This document shows, piece after piece, positions 27,434 through 36,257 of a DNA stretch of 64,000 nt. Under the pieces are notes generated by a model, which saw only the letters and a program-made list of their open reading frames with translations, ran no database searches and was not told the origin of the DNA. The stretch comes from Nitrincola lacisaponensis (GTDB lineage: Bacteria > Pseudomonadota > Gammaproteobacteria > Pseudomonadales > Balneatricaceae), in the NCBI RefSeq assembly GCF_000691225.1, contig NZ_JMSZ01000032.1, positions 1 through 64,000 on the forward strand. The letters are read 5' to 3'. How positions within the stretch are numbered: position 1 is the stretch's first letter; every line of letters begins with the position of its first letter. Position numbers and translations under genes: made by a program.

Positions 27434-28645
27434 ATGACTATGTTTGAACTGGTAGAGAGTTTGCCGCAAAGCGCGGTGATTAAAGTTATCGGAGTCGGTG
27501 GTGGCGGTGGTAACGCAGTTGAACATATGCTGACAACTGATGTTGAGGGTGTTGACTTCATCTGCGCGAATACTGATGCACAGGCGCTGGCGAAATCGGC
27601 AACCCGTACCGCGTTGCATATCGGCGGTGGTTTGACCAAGGGGCTTGGCGCGGGTGCCAACCCGGATGTTGGACGCCAGGCGGCTCAGGAAGATCGTGAG
27701 CGTATTGCCGAGGCACTGGAAGGGGCCGACATGGTGTTCATTACTGCCGGAATGGGGGGCGGTACTGGAACAGGTGCGGCACCTGTAGTGGCAGAGGTGG
27801 CCAAAGAAATGGGTATCCTGACGGTGGCGGTTGTAACCAAGCCGTTTGCCTTCGAAGGGCGCAAGCGTCAGCGTGTTGCCGAGGAAGGTATTCGTGAGCT
27901 GCAGGAAAATGTTGATTCACTGATCATTATTCCAAATGAAAAGCTGCTGCCTGTTCTGGGGCGTAACACCAGTCTGATTGATGCTTTCAAGGCAGCCAAT
28001 GATGTGCTGAAGGGCGCAGTTCAGGGGATTGCTGATCTGATTATCCGTCCAGGCATGATCAACGTCGACTTCGCGGATGTGCGGACGGTGATGTCTGAAA
28101 TGGGTATGGCCATGATGGGTACAGGTTATGGTCGTGGTGAATCGCGTGCGGTAACGGCAACTGAAGCAGCAATCAACAGCCCGCTGTTGGAAGATATAGA
28201 CCTGAAAGGTGCCAGCGGCATTCTGGTCAACATTACCGGTGGTCTGGATCTCAGTCTCGGCGAGTTTTCCGAGGTGGGGGATATCGTTGAAGGTTATGCC
28301 TCCGATGGTGCAACAGTCGTTGTCGGTACTGTAATCGATCCGGAAATGAGCGATGAGATCAAGGTAACTGTTGTGGCAACTGGTCTGTGCAAGGCTCAGG
28401 AAGTTGCACAGGTATCAGGTGGTGATACACGCAGTACTGTGAGCTCGGTTCGCAAGGGTGCTGATTATGGGCAGTTGGAGTTTCCAAGTGTTCGCGGGCG
28501 TCGTGATGACAAGCCTGCCGTTGTTGCCAAGGCTGTGAAAAAGCCTGAGGTGATGGCGCCATTACCTGAAGAGATGAAGAGAACCGGAACGGATGATATG
28601 GATTTTCTGGATATTCCGGCATTTTTGCGTCGTCAGGCAGACTGA
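27434..28645 (+). CDS. ftsZ: Cell division GTPase FtsZ
   Basis: 403 residues. Tubulin-like GTPase that forms the division ring. Visible are [15 protein letters not shown] near the start, the GTP signature [13 protein letters not shown] near residue 107, and the T7 loop with catalytic acidic residues ([11 protein letters not shown]). A variable linker leads to the conserved C-terminal peptide [14 protein letters not shown] that binds FtsA and ZipA. The track's ATG at 27434 leads to a second in-frame ATG two codons later; CTGGAGGG precedes both, giving the second the better spacing. In most Gammaproteobacteria lpxC follows, but here a terminator and an unrelated gene do. Confidence 0.98.
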   Translation: MTMFELVESLPQSAVIKVIGVGGGGGNAVEHMLTTDVEGVDFICANTDAQALAKSATRTALHIGGGLTKGLGAGANPDVGRQAAQEDRERIAEALEGADMVFITAGMGGGTGTGAAPVVAEVAKEMGILTVAVVTKPFAFEGRKRQRVAEEGIRELQENVDSLIIIPNEKLLPVLGRNTSLIDAFKAANDVLKGAVQGIADLIIRPGMINVDFADVRTVMSEMGMAMMGTGYGRGESRAVTATEAAINSPLLEDIDLKGASGILVNITGGLDLSLGEFSEVGDIVEGYASDGATVVVGTVIDPEMSDEIKVTVVATGLCKAQEVAQVSGGDTRSTVSSVRKGADYGQLEFPSVRGRRDDKPAVVAKAVKKPEVMAPLPEEMKRTGTDDMDFLDIPAFLRRQAD

Positions 28646-28675
28646 TACGCAGCTTTTTTTAAACCATCCAGGTTG

Positions 28676-28707
28676 CCGCCTGCCCGGTTTCGGGAGGCGG
28701 TTTTTTT
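28676..28707 (+). terminator. Rho-independent terminator of ftsAZ
   Basis: Stem CCGCCT-(G)-CCCG / CGGG-AGGCGG with a 4-nt loop and one bulge, followed by seven T at 28701-28707. The T-run abuts the stop codon of the convergent pseudouridine synthase gene. Confidence 0.9.
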
Positions 28708-29522
28708 CATTTGTTGTAACCGTCCAGGCAATACTTGATCTGCTGTTTACGCTCCGGGCACTGGAAATGCAGTTCGGTTGCCAGCAGTTGCAGGCCTTCA
28801 TTATTCTTGTTTCCACGACCATAGCGAGGGTCACCGATAATCGGGTGCTCTATGGCGTCGAGATGTCGGCGTATCTGGTGGGTTCTGCCGGTTTCCAGTC
28901 GAATGCGCAAGCAGCTCTGATTCAGTGAGGCGTCATAGCTTAGGCGCTGATAGTGTGTGATGGCTGTTTTACCATCCAGAGGCAGATCAATGCGGCCTTC
29001 TGCGGGTGTTTCACCGCGAACGCGTGCCTGATAGATTTTCTCGATCTGGTGTTGTTCAAACAGTCGCGACAGCGTGGCGGCAGCTACAGAGGTGTGTGCA
29101 ATCAGCATCAGTCCAGCGGTTTCTCTGTCCAGTCGATGTACCAGAAAAACCGGGCGATTGAGCTGTTGCTCGGCCAGGCGTAGCAGTGACAGGTGATCTC
29201 CAAAAGCGGTCCCCTGAGACATGAGTCCTGCTGGCTTGAACCAGACGCTGTAGTGTTTCTGGCGTGCAATGCAACGTGTCCCTTCAGGTGGCTTGCGTGC
29301 CAGAATGTCAGTATCATAACTGAGTGAGAGTTGATCACCGGTTTGTAGCGTTTCTGTTGCCCGCCGCAAGCGTTTGCGTTGCCGTCGCTGAAGCTGAACG
29401 GCGCCTTTGGCCATGGCGTCCTTGATGCGCTGCTTGGGTAGCTGGCTGAGCTGGCACAGCAGGCTGGCCGCATCGGTGCCAGCTTCTTCCGCAGTGACGG
29501 TGTGGCGCAGTTCCAGAGCCAT
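28707..29522 (-). CDS. RluA-family pseudouridine synthase
   Basis: 271 residues. Catalytic motif HRLDRETAGLMLIA near residue 128 with the nucleophilic Asp, and the family C-terminal segment RLETGRTHQIRRHLDAIEHPIIGDPRYG. The N-terminal ~75 residues look like an S4-type RNA-binding region (QRIKDAMAKGAVQLQ). It isomerises uridines in rRNA or tRNA. The target cannot be assigned; it is shorter than RluC/RluD and could be a paralogue of either or a TruC-like enzyme. It follows folE2 on the same strand. Confidence 0.88.
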   Translation of the reverse strand: MALELRHTVTAEEAGTDAASLLCQLSQLPKQRIKDAMAKGAVQLQRRQRKRLRRATETLQTGDQLSLSYDTDILARKPPEGTRCIARQKHYSVWFKPAGLMSQGTAFGDHLSLLRLAEQQLNRPVFLVHRLDRETAGLMLIAHTSVAAATLSRLFEQHQIEKIYQARVRGETPAEGRIDLPLDGKTAITHYQRLSYDASLNQSCLRIRLETGRTHQIRRHLDAIEHPIIGDPRYGRGNKNNEGLQLLATELHFQCPERKQQIKYCLDGYNK

Positions 29523-29534
29523 TGTCTGTGTCGA

Positions 29535-30494
29535 TCAGCGTTGCAGTAGCGGTGTGTATCCGCCTGGAATGCCTTTGCTGACAATCGCTACGGCGTCATG
29601 ATCGTGCAGGCTTTCGTGATGCTCTACACGAATCCAGAAATCCAGGTACTGCTCGGCCTGATTGAAGGCGGACTTGAGTCGTCGTGCGGCATCTTCACAG
29701 AACATCATATTGGCGCCGTTAAGGCGAGCGAATTCCTGCTCATCTTCACGTTTAACGGCTGTCTGTACGGGGGTTTTCAGCGCCTGTTCGGTGCGGTCGA
29801 TCAGGTCCAGTAATGGCAGCAGGGTGTGATCGACAGGGTTTATTCGGGCACGTATGCGCGCATAGCTACGCTGGCTATGGGGTGTGGCAACACTGCCGCG
29901 TTCAGATCGAAGCCAGGTTTCCACGCGTTCGCGGCTAATCTGCTCTTCGTTGGCAAAGTCGTCCCTGAAGGCTTCCTGTAGCAGTTGCCGTGACAGCGCT
30001 GCAGAACAAGGGCAGGTTGATGAATAGGGTACAGAGACAGATAGCTCCAGACTGAACTCATTATTGCGCTTGATAGCTTCAATGGTCGTGGGATAGGGCT
30101 TCCAGCCGCTGTAGTCGCTCTTTAACGCAGGGCGGTTCAGCGGGTAATCGAAGGTCAGGCGTAAAATGGCTGATTCGCTGATCCCTTCATGGCTGTCGCA
30201 GACCTCAGTCAGAAGTGTTTCCATGGCGGCAGGCGTCAGTGTCTGTTCTGCGGCAAAGCGGTTCAGCAGCAGATACAGGCGCGACATGTGAATCCCTTTT
30301 ACTTCGGGATTGACAATATCGACATGAATGTCCAGATGAGCAATTACCGGCTGTAATCGACCGTCAGGCTGTGCGACATTTAAAGGAAGGGTAATGTGGC
30401 TCATGCCGACCCAATCCAGGGTTTCACGAGTCACCGGAGCTGTGTGGGCGGCGACATCGGGCATTTCTGCGCGGGCATTCATATGGGATCTCAT
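29535..30494 (-). CDS. folE2: GTP cyclohydrolase FolE2 (type IB)
   Basis: About 319 residues (a second ATG four codons in is also possible; neither has a strong ribosome site). It catalyses the first step of folate biosynthesis, GTP to dihydroneopterin triphosphate. Family marks are SVPYSSTCPCSAALSRQL, holding the metal-binding Cys, the preceding FSLELSVSVP strand, and the C-terminal RVEHHESLHDHDAVA. FolE2 is known to replace zinc-dependent FolE under zinc limitation, often under Zur. Upstream, GTAAGGTTATTAC is only weakly Zur-like, so I make no claim of regulation. Confidence 0.93.
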   Translation of the reverse strand: MRSHMNARAEMPDVAAHTAPVTRETLDWVGMSHITLPLNVAQPDGRLQPVIAHLDIHVDIVNPEVKGIHMSRLYLLLNRFAAEQTLTPAAMETLLTEVCDSHEGISESAILRLTFDYPLNRPALKSDYSGWKPYPTTIEAIKRNNEFSLELSVSVPYSSTCPCSAALSRQLLQEAFRDDFANEEQISRERVETWLRSERGSVATPHSQRSYARIRARINPVDHTLLPLLDLIDRTEQALKTPVQTAVKREDEQEFARLNGANMMFCEDAARRLKSAFNQAEQYLDFWIRVEHHESLHDHDAVAIVSKGIPGGYTPLLQR

Positions 30495-30646
30495 GGTGTC
30501 TTAATGCATATCGGAGCTGCCAGCCATTGAAGCTGACGGCGCAACTGTAAAATAAGCCGACTATTATCCCCGTATGGGCGGAAATTGCCAAATGTAAAGT
30601 GTAAGGTTATTACGTCCATGTCGTCTCTGCGCTATTACAGGGGCTG

Positions 30647-31153
30647 TTACAGGAGTGTATGAGGGTGTTCGATCGGCAGTGCGAGTCCCTCTTTGACACT
30701 CTCCATGACTATATAGCTTTTGGAGTTCTTTACGCCGGGTAATTTCAGCAGCATATCACCGAGCAAGGCGCGATACTGGGTCATGTCCTGCAGGCGCGCT
30801 TTCAGCAGGTAGTCGGCATCGCCGGATACCAGATGGCATTCGAGGATATAAGGAAGTTCTGAAACGGCTTTGCTGAAACGCTCGAAGGCATCGGCTGACT
30901 GATAGGAGAGCGAAATTTCCACAAATACCAGCAGGTCAAAACCCAGTAGTGCCGGGTTGACCTGTGCGTGATAGCCTGTGATCAGGCCGTCGCGTTCAAG
31001 TCGCTTGACACGTTCCATGCAGGGCGTGGTGGACAAGCCGACCCGATCAGCCAGATCTGTGTAAGAGATCCTGCCTTCTTTTTGTAATATATTCAGTATA
31101 TTACGATCAATTCGATCAAGTTTTCTCTGGCCGGTTCTGAGTGTTCTGGACAC
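30647..31153 (-). CDS. dadR: Lrp/AsnC-family regulator, DadR-like
   Basis: 168 residues from a GTG start with AGGA upstream. Lrp helix-turn-helix at about residues 13-60 (RIDRNILNILQKEGRISY; VGLSTTPCMERVKRLE), then the RAM ligand-binding domain (VFVEISLSY; CHLVSGDADYLLKARL; PGVKNSKSYIVME). The wording is very close to Pseudomonas DadR as I remember it, the alanine-responsive activator of D-alanine dehydrogenase and alanine racemase genes. It is divergent from ridA-alr, the right place for such a regulator, and the gap holds repeated TGCATC motifs. Confidence 0.85.
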   Translation of the reverse strand: MSRTLRTGQRKLDRIDRNILNILQKEGRISYTDLADRVGLSTTPCMERVKRLERDGLITGYHAQVNPALLGFDLLVFVEISLSYQSADAFERFSKAVSELPYILECHLVSGDADYLLKARLQDMTQYRALLGDMLLKLPGVKNSKSYIVMESVKEGLALPIEHPHTLL

Positions 31154-31200
31154 AGGGAGATTTCCTATTTAAATTCTTTTTTCGAAGAAAAAATCTATTA

Positions 31201-31253
31201 TGCATCAAATTTTGAATTATATCTCTGATGAAGATGCATTAGTATAGTGCATC
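31201..31253. promoter_or_regulatory. TGCATC repeat cluster in the dadR/ridA divergent promoter region
   Basis: TGCATC occurs at 31201-31206 and 31248-31253 and inverted (GATGCA) at 31233-31238, flanking a TATAGT -10 candidate at 31243-31248 for ridA. No -35 fits, suggesting activation. Lrp-type proteins bind such degenerate inverted sites; the match to DadR is inference. Confidence 0.4.
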
Positions 31254-31358
31254 TTTCGGCTTATGTCGTTTTTGAGGCAGTATTTTTCGTGTGCCTTTGC
31301 TAGGCTAACCCTTGGCTGCTTGGCAGTACTATCCATGTTTAATTCTCAGGAGTGTGTT

Positions 31359-31748
31359 ATGACCGTTAAAACTATTATCAATACAGACAAAGCCCCCGCT
31401 GCTATTGGTCCCTATTCCCAGGCAGTCAAGGCAGGTAACACTGTTTACCTGTCGGGTCAGATCCCGCTGGTACCTGCCACCATGGAAATGGTGACTGAGT
31501 CTTTTGAAGCTCAGGCAGTTCAGGTATTTGAAAACCTGAAAGCGGTAGCTGAGGCGGCAGGTGGTTCATTGTCTGATTGTGTCAAGCTTACCATTTTGTT
31601 GAGTGATCTGGGTAACTTTGCATTGGTGAATGAAGTCATGCAGCGTTATTTCAGTGCACCTTTCCCGGCGCGTGCTGCCTATGCAGTGAAGGCGTTGCCA
31701 AAGGATGCAGATATTGAAGTAGAAGCTGTGATGGTATTGGCAGACTGA
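31359..31748 (+). CDS. ridA: RidA family 2-iminobutanoate/2-iminopropanoate deaminase
   Basis: 129 residues from the ATG at 31359 (CAGGAG 8 nt upstream); the frame is open 32 codons earlier with no family similarity. Shows the RidA start ([24 protein letters not shown]) and the conserved [24 protein letters not shown] with the catalytic Arg. It hydrolyses reactive enamine/imine by-products of PLP enzymes, including those that would attack alanine racemase. It is followed by alr after 33 bp, a functional pair. Confidence 0.95.
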   Translation: MTVKTIINTDKAPAAIGPYSQAVKAGNTVYLSGQIPLVPATMEMVTESFEAQAVQVFENLKAVAEAAGGSLSDCVKLTILLSDLGNFALVNEVMQRYFSAPFPARAAYAVKALPKDADIEVEAVMVLAD

Positions 31749-31781
31749 TAGCGTCGGGCTGTTGAGTGTTCAGGAGCAGAA

Positions 31782-32876
31782 ATGGCACGTAATTTGATCG
31801 CTGACGTGGATTTGTCCGCTATACGTCATAACTATTGTCTGGCCCGCGCTCAGGCGGCACATGCGCATGCTGTGGCTATTATCAAGGCGGATGCCTATGG
31901 TCACGGTGCCGTCAGGGTTGCCCGAGCACTGGAAACTGAGGCTGATGCTTTTGGCGTGGCAGCCATAGAAGAGGCGTTAGAGTTGCGTGAAGGCGGGATT
32001 ACCCGCCCCATTCTGTTACTGGAAGGCTTTTTTGAAGCGGAAGAACTGGAGCTGATCTGTCAACATCAGCTCTGGACGGCCATGCACAGTCTGGAACAGC
32101 TTGCGCTGCTGGAGCGTTTTCTGCAGCAGCGTACTGATGTCAGCGGTTTGCATGTCTGGTTAAAAATAGATTCAGGAATGCATCGTCTGGGGGTTCACCC
32201 GGATGATGTGCAGAGCGCTTTGGAGCGCCTGCAAGCGCTGACTGCAGTCGAGTCCGTGGTCGCAATGAGTCATTTTGCCTGCGCAGATGAGCCGCAGCGA
32301 CCGGATACCCTGCGTCAGCTGCAGCAGATAGATCGGTCGTTGAGCGGCATGAATATCGCTCGCAGTCTGTGTAATTCGGCAGGTGTGATGCACTGGCCTC
32401 AGGCGCATCATCAGTGGTTGCGGCCAGGTATTATGCTGTATGGTGCCAGTCCTTTCGCTGAGCCTCAGCCGGTGGCTGCGCAGCTCAAACCTGGTATGAC
32501 CCTGAGCACCGAGATTATTGCCATTCGCGAGGTGCCTGCGGGTGATGCCGTGGGTTACGGTGCCAGCTGGATAGCGGAAGTACCCACGCGGATCGCAACC
32601 CTGGCAGTGGGGTATGCGGATGGCTATTCCAGGCATGCTCCCAGTGGTACGCCGGTCTGGTTAAACGGACGTCGTGCAGCCCTGGCCGGGCGTGTATCCA
32701 TGGATATGGCCACGGTAGATCTTTCACTGCATCCGGAAGCGCGTGTGGGTGATCGTGTTGAGCTTTGGGGTGCCAACATCCCGGTTAATGAAGTCGCAGA
32801 TTACTGCGGCACCATACCTTATACACTGCTCAGTGGTCTGACACGGCGCGTCAAGCGTCGTTATACATCTGAATGA
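31782..32876 (+). CDS. alr: Alanine racemase (PLP-dependent)
   Basis: 364 residues. The PLP lysine is in AIIKADAYGHG near residue 37. The second catalytic base Tyr is in AVGYGASW near residue 250, and the C-terminal domain holds GRVSMDMATVDL. It interconverts L- and D-alanine for peptidoglycan or alanine catabolism. AGGAG precedes the ATG. With the DadR-like regulator and ridA it mirrors the Pseudomonas dad locus and is probably the DadX-type catabolic racemase, but dadA is missing here. Confidence 0.96.
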   Translation: MARNLIADVDLSAIRHNYCLARAQAAHAHAVAIIKADAYGHGAVRVARALETEADAFGVAAIEEALELREGGITRPILLLEGFFEAEELELICQHQLWTAMHSLEQLALLERFLQQRTDVSGLHVWLKIDSGMHRLGVHPDDVQSALERLQALTAVESVVAMSHFACADEPQRPDTLRQLQQIDRSLSGMNIARSLCNSAGVMHWPQAHHQWLRPGIMLYGASPFAEPQPVAAQLKPGMTLSTEIIAIREVPAGDAVGYGASWIAEVPTRIATLAVGYADGYSRHAPSGTPVWLNGRRAALAGRVSMDMATVDLSLHPEARVGDRVELWGANIPVNEVADYCGTIPYTLLSGLTRRVKRRYTSE

Positions 32877-32883
32877 GTGCTCA

Positions 32884-32911
32884 GGTTACTCCAGCATGCG
32901 CTGGAGTAACC
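32884..32911. terminator. Shared hairpin terminator of alr and the double-receiver gene
   Basis: 12-bp perfect stem GGTTACTCCAGC / GCTGGAGTAACC with a 4-nt loop. It begins 8 bp after the alr stop and includes the stop codon and last codons of the convergent gene. No U-run. Confidence 0.65.
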
Positions 32912-33680
32912 GTTTCACCAGCGTTGGTTCAAAAGGCTTGTCGACCATGGCATTGACACCGCATTGTGCAACATTGCTCAAGTGCGTCTGATTGGATTCA
33001 GAAGTCACCATCAAAATAGGCAGGTGTGCCAGCTCTTCATGACCGCGTATATGTTCGGTGAGCTGCAATCCGTTGACTTCCGGCATGTTGTAATCTGTCA
33101 CCACCAGATCAAAACCTTCCTGGCTGAGAATGCTGATGGCTTCTGAGCCATCTGCTGCTTCGGCAAAATGATGAATTCCCAGGTTGGTGAGTACGCGCCG
33201 GATCAGATTGCGAGCCATGCGGCTATCATCGACAATCAGTACCCTTAGCTTTTCAGTATCATAGTATTCCAGTGACAGCTCATCTGCCGACAGCAGGTCC
33301 AGCGTAGCGGCAATAGCTGAACTCAGGTGTTGACTGGTGAAGGGTTTGGGCAGGATGGCGATGACACCGGATTGACGGAAGGTTTCCAGTTGTTCCCGGC
33401 GGGTTTCGCTGGAAACCAGCATGAAGGGCAGTTCGGTAAATCCGGGCGTATGACGAATCCAGCTGAGCAGATCCAAAGCCGTGCCATCACTGAAATGCAG
33501 TGCACTGACAATCAGGTCGGGCTTGATCCGGCGGATTGACTCGATTGCGGTTGCAACCGAGTCGACACCATCAATGGCCATTACGCCAGCAGCATTCAGC
33601 TGCTGAGTGATGATTTTACGCTGTAGTTGCGATGGCTCAACCAGTAGCAGGTTGAGTTGAGCTGCAGACAATGACCGCAT
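32886..33680 (-). CDS. Response regulator with two receiver domains, the first lacking its phospho-Asp
   Basis: 264 residues: receiver 1 at about 8-125, a short linker, receiver 2 at about 143-263, no output domain. Receiver 2 has all key residues (VDDSRM acidic pair; phosphoacceptor in VVTDYNMP; MVTSES; VDKPFEP with the conserved Lys). Receiver 1 has LIVSALHFSDG where the phosphoacceptor Asp should stand and VEPSQ instead of an acidic pair, yet keeps LPKPF. So only the second domain should be phosphorylated; the first probably serves binding. GAGG precedes the ATG. Stand-alone, no kinase nearby. CheY-like or phosphorelay role is inferred. Confidence 0.88.
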   Translation of the reverse strand: MRSLSAAQLNLLLVEPSQLQRKIITQQLNAAGVMAIDGVDSVATAIESIRRIKPDLIVSALHFSDGTALDLLSWIRHTPGFTELPFMLVSSETRREQLETFRQSGVIAILPKPFTSQHLSSAIAATLDLLSADELSLEYYDTEKLRVLIVDDSRMARNLIRRVLTNLGIHHFAEAADGSEAISILSQEGFDLVVTDYNMPEVNGLQLTEHIRGHEELAHLPILMVTSESNQTHLSNVAQCGVNAMVDKPFEPTLVKRLLQRMLE

Positions 33681-33734
33681 GCTGACCTCATGAATGCCGG
33701 ACCTTTAAGTCAACCATAGCAGTATGGGTATTTT

Positions 33735-34283
33735 TTACCAGTCTAAATCGTCAGGTATTTGATATTCAGCATATTCTGCTTCTTCTGCGGCGATTTTATC
33801 ACGTCGTTCGGTATCTTCCTGGATGACTGCATCTGGATCGCGCTGAATAATACGTTCACCAATAGCCTGGGGAACCAGTTCAAAGCGGTTGTTGACGCAG
33901 ACCAGTACCAGCGTCTTGTTTGCCAGCTGCCGCTGAAGTTCGGCATTAATCCAGAGTTGTTTAACCTTGCCCAGACTCAAAAATTGATACCGAATATCGC
34001 CTTGGGCCGGAAGCGCGATGCGATGCTGTTCAACCAGTTGGCGTATCTCTGCCTGTGCTGCGCGTTGCGCCTGCTCAAGCTGGCGCGCTTCATTCAGTGC
34101 GCGGTCTTTCTGTTGCTTTTCCAACCGTGCGGCCTCGATGGCTGCTGCAGTGTGATTGTCATCTTGTGCTTTGTTTTTCTTGCCTTGCTTGGACTGTTTG
34201 CGTTGATCCAGCTCGACCTGCTTGACCTGTTTTTTGCTAGCCAGGCCCGCTTTGAATAACTGATCTTTCAGTGATCCCGCCAT
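33735..34283 (-). CDS. yaiL: DUF2058 (YaiL-like) nucleoprotein/polysome-associated family protein
   Basis: 182 residues, cytoplasmic. The start MAGSLKDQLFKAGLASKKQ is the DUF2058 signature. A very charged Lys/Gln/Glu-rich coiled-coil follows (about 20-85), then a compact C-terminal domain with RYQFLSLGKVKQLW and the acidic end PDDLDW. Function is not established; E. coli YaiL has been described as polysome associated. Single gene, convergent with none. Confidence 0.82.
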   Translation of the reverse strand: MAGSLKDQLFKAGLASKKQVKQVELDQRKQSKQGKKNKAQDDNHTAAAIEAARLEKQQKDRALNEARQLEQAQRAAQAEIRQLVEQHRIALPAQGDIRYQFLSLGKVKQLWINAELQRQLANKTLVLVCVNNRFELVPQAIGERIIQRDPDAVIQEDTERRDKIAAEEAEYAEYQIPDDLDW

Positions 34284-34398
34284 GATATGTAAACCCTGAT
34301 AAAACTGATGAGCTCAAAGGGGTAGTGTAACATGATGGTGCCGGGCTGAAATGCAGTTTGATGACAATGCTGATGGCAGTGACGGGACCTGAAAGCAT

Positions 34399-34427
34399 TT
34401 GCAATCCGCCGCAGGCCTGCTTATACT
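34399..34427 (+). promoter_or_regulatory. Sigma-70 promoter of the 4.5S RNA gene
   Basis: TTGCAA (34399-34404), a 17-bp spacer and TATACT (34422-34427), followed by a GC-rich discriminator (TCGCGCCG), as is usual for stable-RNA promoters under stringent control. A 6-bp hairpin GACTGA/TCAGTC (34435-34451) lies just before the mature RNA. Confidence 0.75.
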
Positions 34428-34461
34428 TCGCGCCGACTGATTCATTCAGTCAGCGCGTTAT

Positions 34462-34575
34462 GGTGGCTCTGCCGGTCCTCTCGCAACGATACACCGTGAA
34501 CCTGGTCAGGCCCGGAAGGGAGCAGCCACAGCGGTCGACTCGTGTGCCGGGATGTGGCTGGTGGAGCCGCCTCCA
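34462..34575 (+). ncRNA. ffs: Signal recognition particle RNA (bacterial 4.5S RNA)
   Basis: About 114 nt. It contains the universally conserved SRP domain IV: GGTCAGGCCCGGAAGGGAGC with the GGAA tetraloop and asymmetric loop, then CAGCC. The distal CGTGTGCCGGGATGT strand also matches the E. coli RNA. The ends pair (GGTGGCTCT with GGAGCCGCC). It binds Ffh and directs membrane-protein ribosomes to the translocon. Exact 5' and 3' ends are my estimate from the terminal helix. It lies upstream of dnaX as in Pseudomonas, but with nhaD in between. Confidence 0.96.
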
Positions 34576-34808
34576 TTCACAAGCCTGCCTTTACTTCATT
34601 TCTGTATCAGTTTGTCGCTTTTCAGATGTAATGCTGTGTTATTTATGTGTTGTTCAAATCTATCTTGTATTATGCATTTATGGTCTAAAGAACTATAAAA
34701 ATAACCCTTTTGGCGCATAGTGGTCTGTTGTGCGTTGCACTATACTGAGCAGCCATCCCGACAGTGCATTCGGTACAGTCGACCTAACGCAATGCGATGT
34801 GACAGACC

Positions 34809-36257
34809 ATGAATTTCAGACGCATTACCCTCTCTATCTCTCTGTTTTTAATTGCAGTTTTATCTATTTCTCCCGTCTTTGCCGCAACAGGTCCTTTGGA
34901 TCTGACTGCCTCTACAGCAGGCTATGTTGCGTTGGTGGTATTTGTGCTGGCGTACATATTGGTGATGGGGGAGGAAAAGCTGCATCTGCGCAAATCCAAA
35001 CCTGTATTGGTTGCTGCAGGTATTATCTGGGCGATTGCCGGCTGGGTATATGTTCAGGCAGATTTGGTAGGGGTGCCGGAAGACGCTTTCAAAGTGACGC
35101 TGCTGGAATTTTCCGAGTTAATGTTGTTTCTGCTGGTGGCGATGACTTATATCAACGCACTGGAAGAGCGTCGTGTGTTTGATGCATTGCGTTCCTGGAT
35201 GGTGCGACAAGGGTTCAGTTACCGCACTCTGTTCTGGATGACCGGATTTCTGTCTTTTTTCATCTCTCCAATTGCCGATAACCTGACTACTGCGTTGTTG
35301 ATGTGCGCGGTAGTGATGAAGGTGGGAGAGGGGGATAACCGTTTTATCAATCTCTGTTGTATCAACATTGTTGTTGCCGCCAATGCCGGTGGTGCTTTCA
35401 GTCCGTTCGGGGATATTACTACCTTGATGGTATGGCAGGCTGGTCTGGTACGTTTTGACGAGTTTTTGGTGTTGTTCTTGCCATCCATGGTGAACTTCCT
35501 TATTCCCGCTATCATCATGAGCATCTTTGTTGGCAATCAGAAGCCCAGCGTGGTGGATGAAGAGGTAGAGTTGAAGCGTGGTGCCCGTCGTATCCTGTGT
35601 CTGTTTTTGCTCACTGTTGCGACTGCCGTTGCCTGTCACACACTGCTGCATTTGCCGCCTGTACTTGGCATGATGGCAGGCTTGGGATACCTGCAGTTCT
35701 TCGGTTATTTCCTGCGCATGACATTACCCAGCTCGCTGGCGAAAAAGCGTTTGATGGCTGAGCATGCGGGCGATAAGAAGCGTCTTGAGCGTCTGGGCAG
35801 TGTGGTGCCGTTCGATGTGTTCAGCCGTGTGGCGCGCGCTGAGTGGGATACTCTGCTGTTTTTTTATGGTGTCATTATGTGTGTGGGTGGCCTCGGCTTT
35901 ATGGGCTACCTCGCGATGATGTCCGAAGTGCTCTACGATCAGTGGGATGCAACCTATGCCAATATAGCGCTGGGAATCATTTCGGCTGTGATCGATAACA
36001 TTCCGGTGATGTTTGCGGTGATCACTATGGAGCCGCATATGTCGCATGGCCACTGGTTGTTGATTACGTTGACAGCCGGAGTCGGAGGCAGTTTGCTGTC
36101 GGTCGGCTCAGCGGCCGGGGTTGCTCTGATGGGGCAGGCGCGTGGAATCTATACCTTTATGGGGCATTTGCGCTGGATGCCTGTGATTCTGTTGGGGTAT
36201 ATCGCCAGTGTACTGTTGCACCTGTGGCTGAATGAGTCACTGTTCAGCGTATATTGA
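34809..36257 (+). CDS. nhaD: NhaD-type Na+/H+ antiporter
   Basis: 482 residues: a cleavable-looking leader (to about ATG in SPVFAATGP), then about 12 membrane helices. NhaD family marks include SPIADNLTTALLMCAVVMK near residue 155, NIVVAANAGGAFSPFGDITTLMVWQ near residue 190, and SAVIDNIPVMFAVI near residue 395. NhaD belongs to the ion-transporter superfamily and extrudes Na+ (and Li+) at alkaline pH; it is typical of halophiles and vibrios. Together with the Mnh operon it suggests a sodium-rich habitat. Upstream 230 bp hold TATACT at about 34752 but no good -35. Confidence 0.93.
   Translation: MNFRRITLSISLFLIAVLSISPVFAATGPLDLTASTAGYVALVVFVLAYILVMGEEKLHLRKSKPVLVAAGIIWAIAGWVYVQADLVGVPEDAFKVTLLEFSELMLFLLVAMTYINALEERRVFDALRSWMVRQGFSYRTLFWMTGFLSFFISPIADNLTTALLMCAVVMKVGEGDNRFINLCCINIVVAANAGGAFSPFGDITTLMVWQAGLVRFDEFLVLFLPSMVNFLIPAIIMSIFVGNQKPSVVDEEVELKRGARRILCLFLLTVATAVACHTLLHLPPVLGMMAGLGYLQFFGYFLRMTLPSSLAKKRLMAEHAGDKKRLERLGSVVPFDVFSRVARAEWDTLLFFYGVIMCVGGLGFMGYLAMMSEVLYDQWDATYANIALGIISAVIDNIPVMFAVITMEPHMSHGHWLLITLTAGVGGSLLSVGSAAGVALMGQARGIYTFMGHLRWMPVILLGYIASVLLHLWLNESLFSVY

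Noticed and set aside
30495-30646. Zur box before folE2
   Set aside because: GTAAGGTTATTAC is only loosely palindromic and does not match the AT-rich Zur consensus well enough.
34358-34720. 120-residue plus-strand frame across the 4.5S RNA gene
   Set aside because: It reads through ffs and its promoter; the RNA gene is certain, the protein is not.
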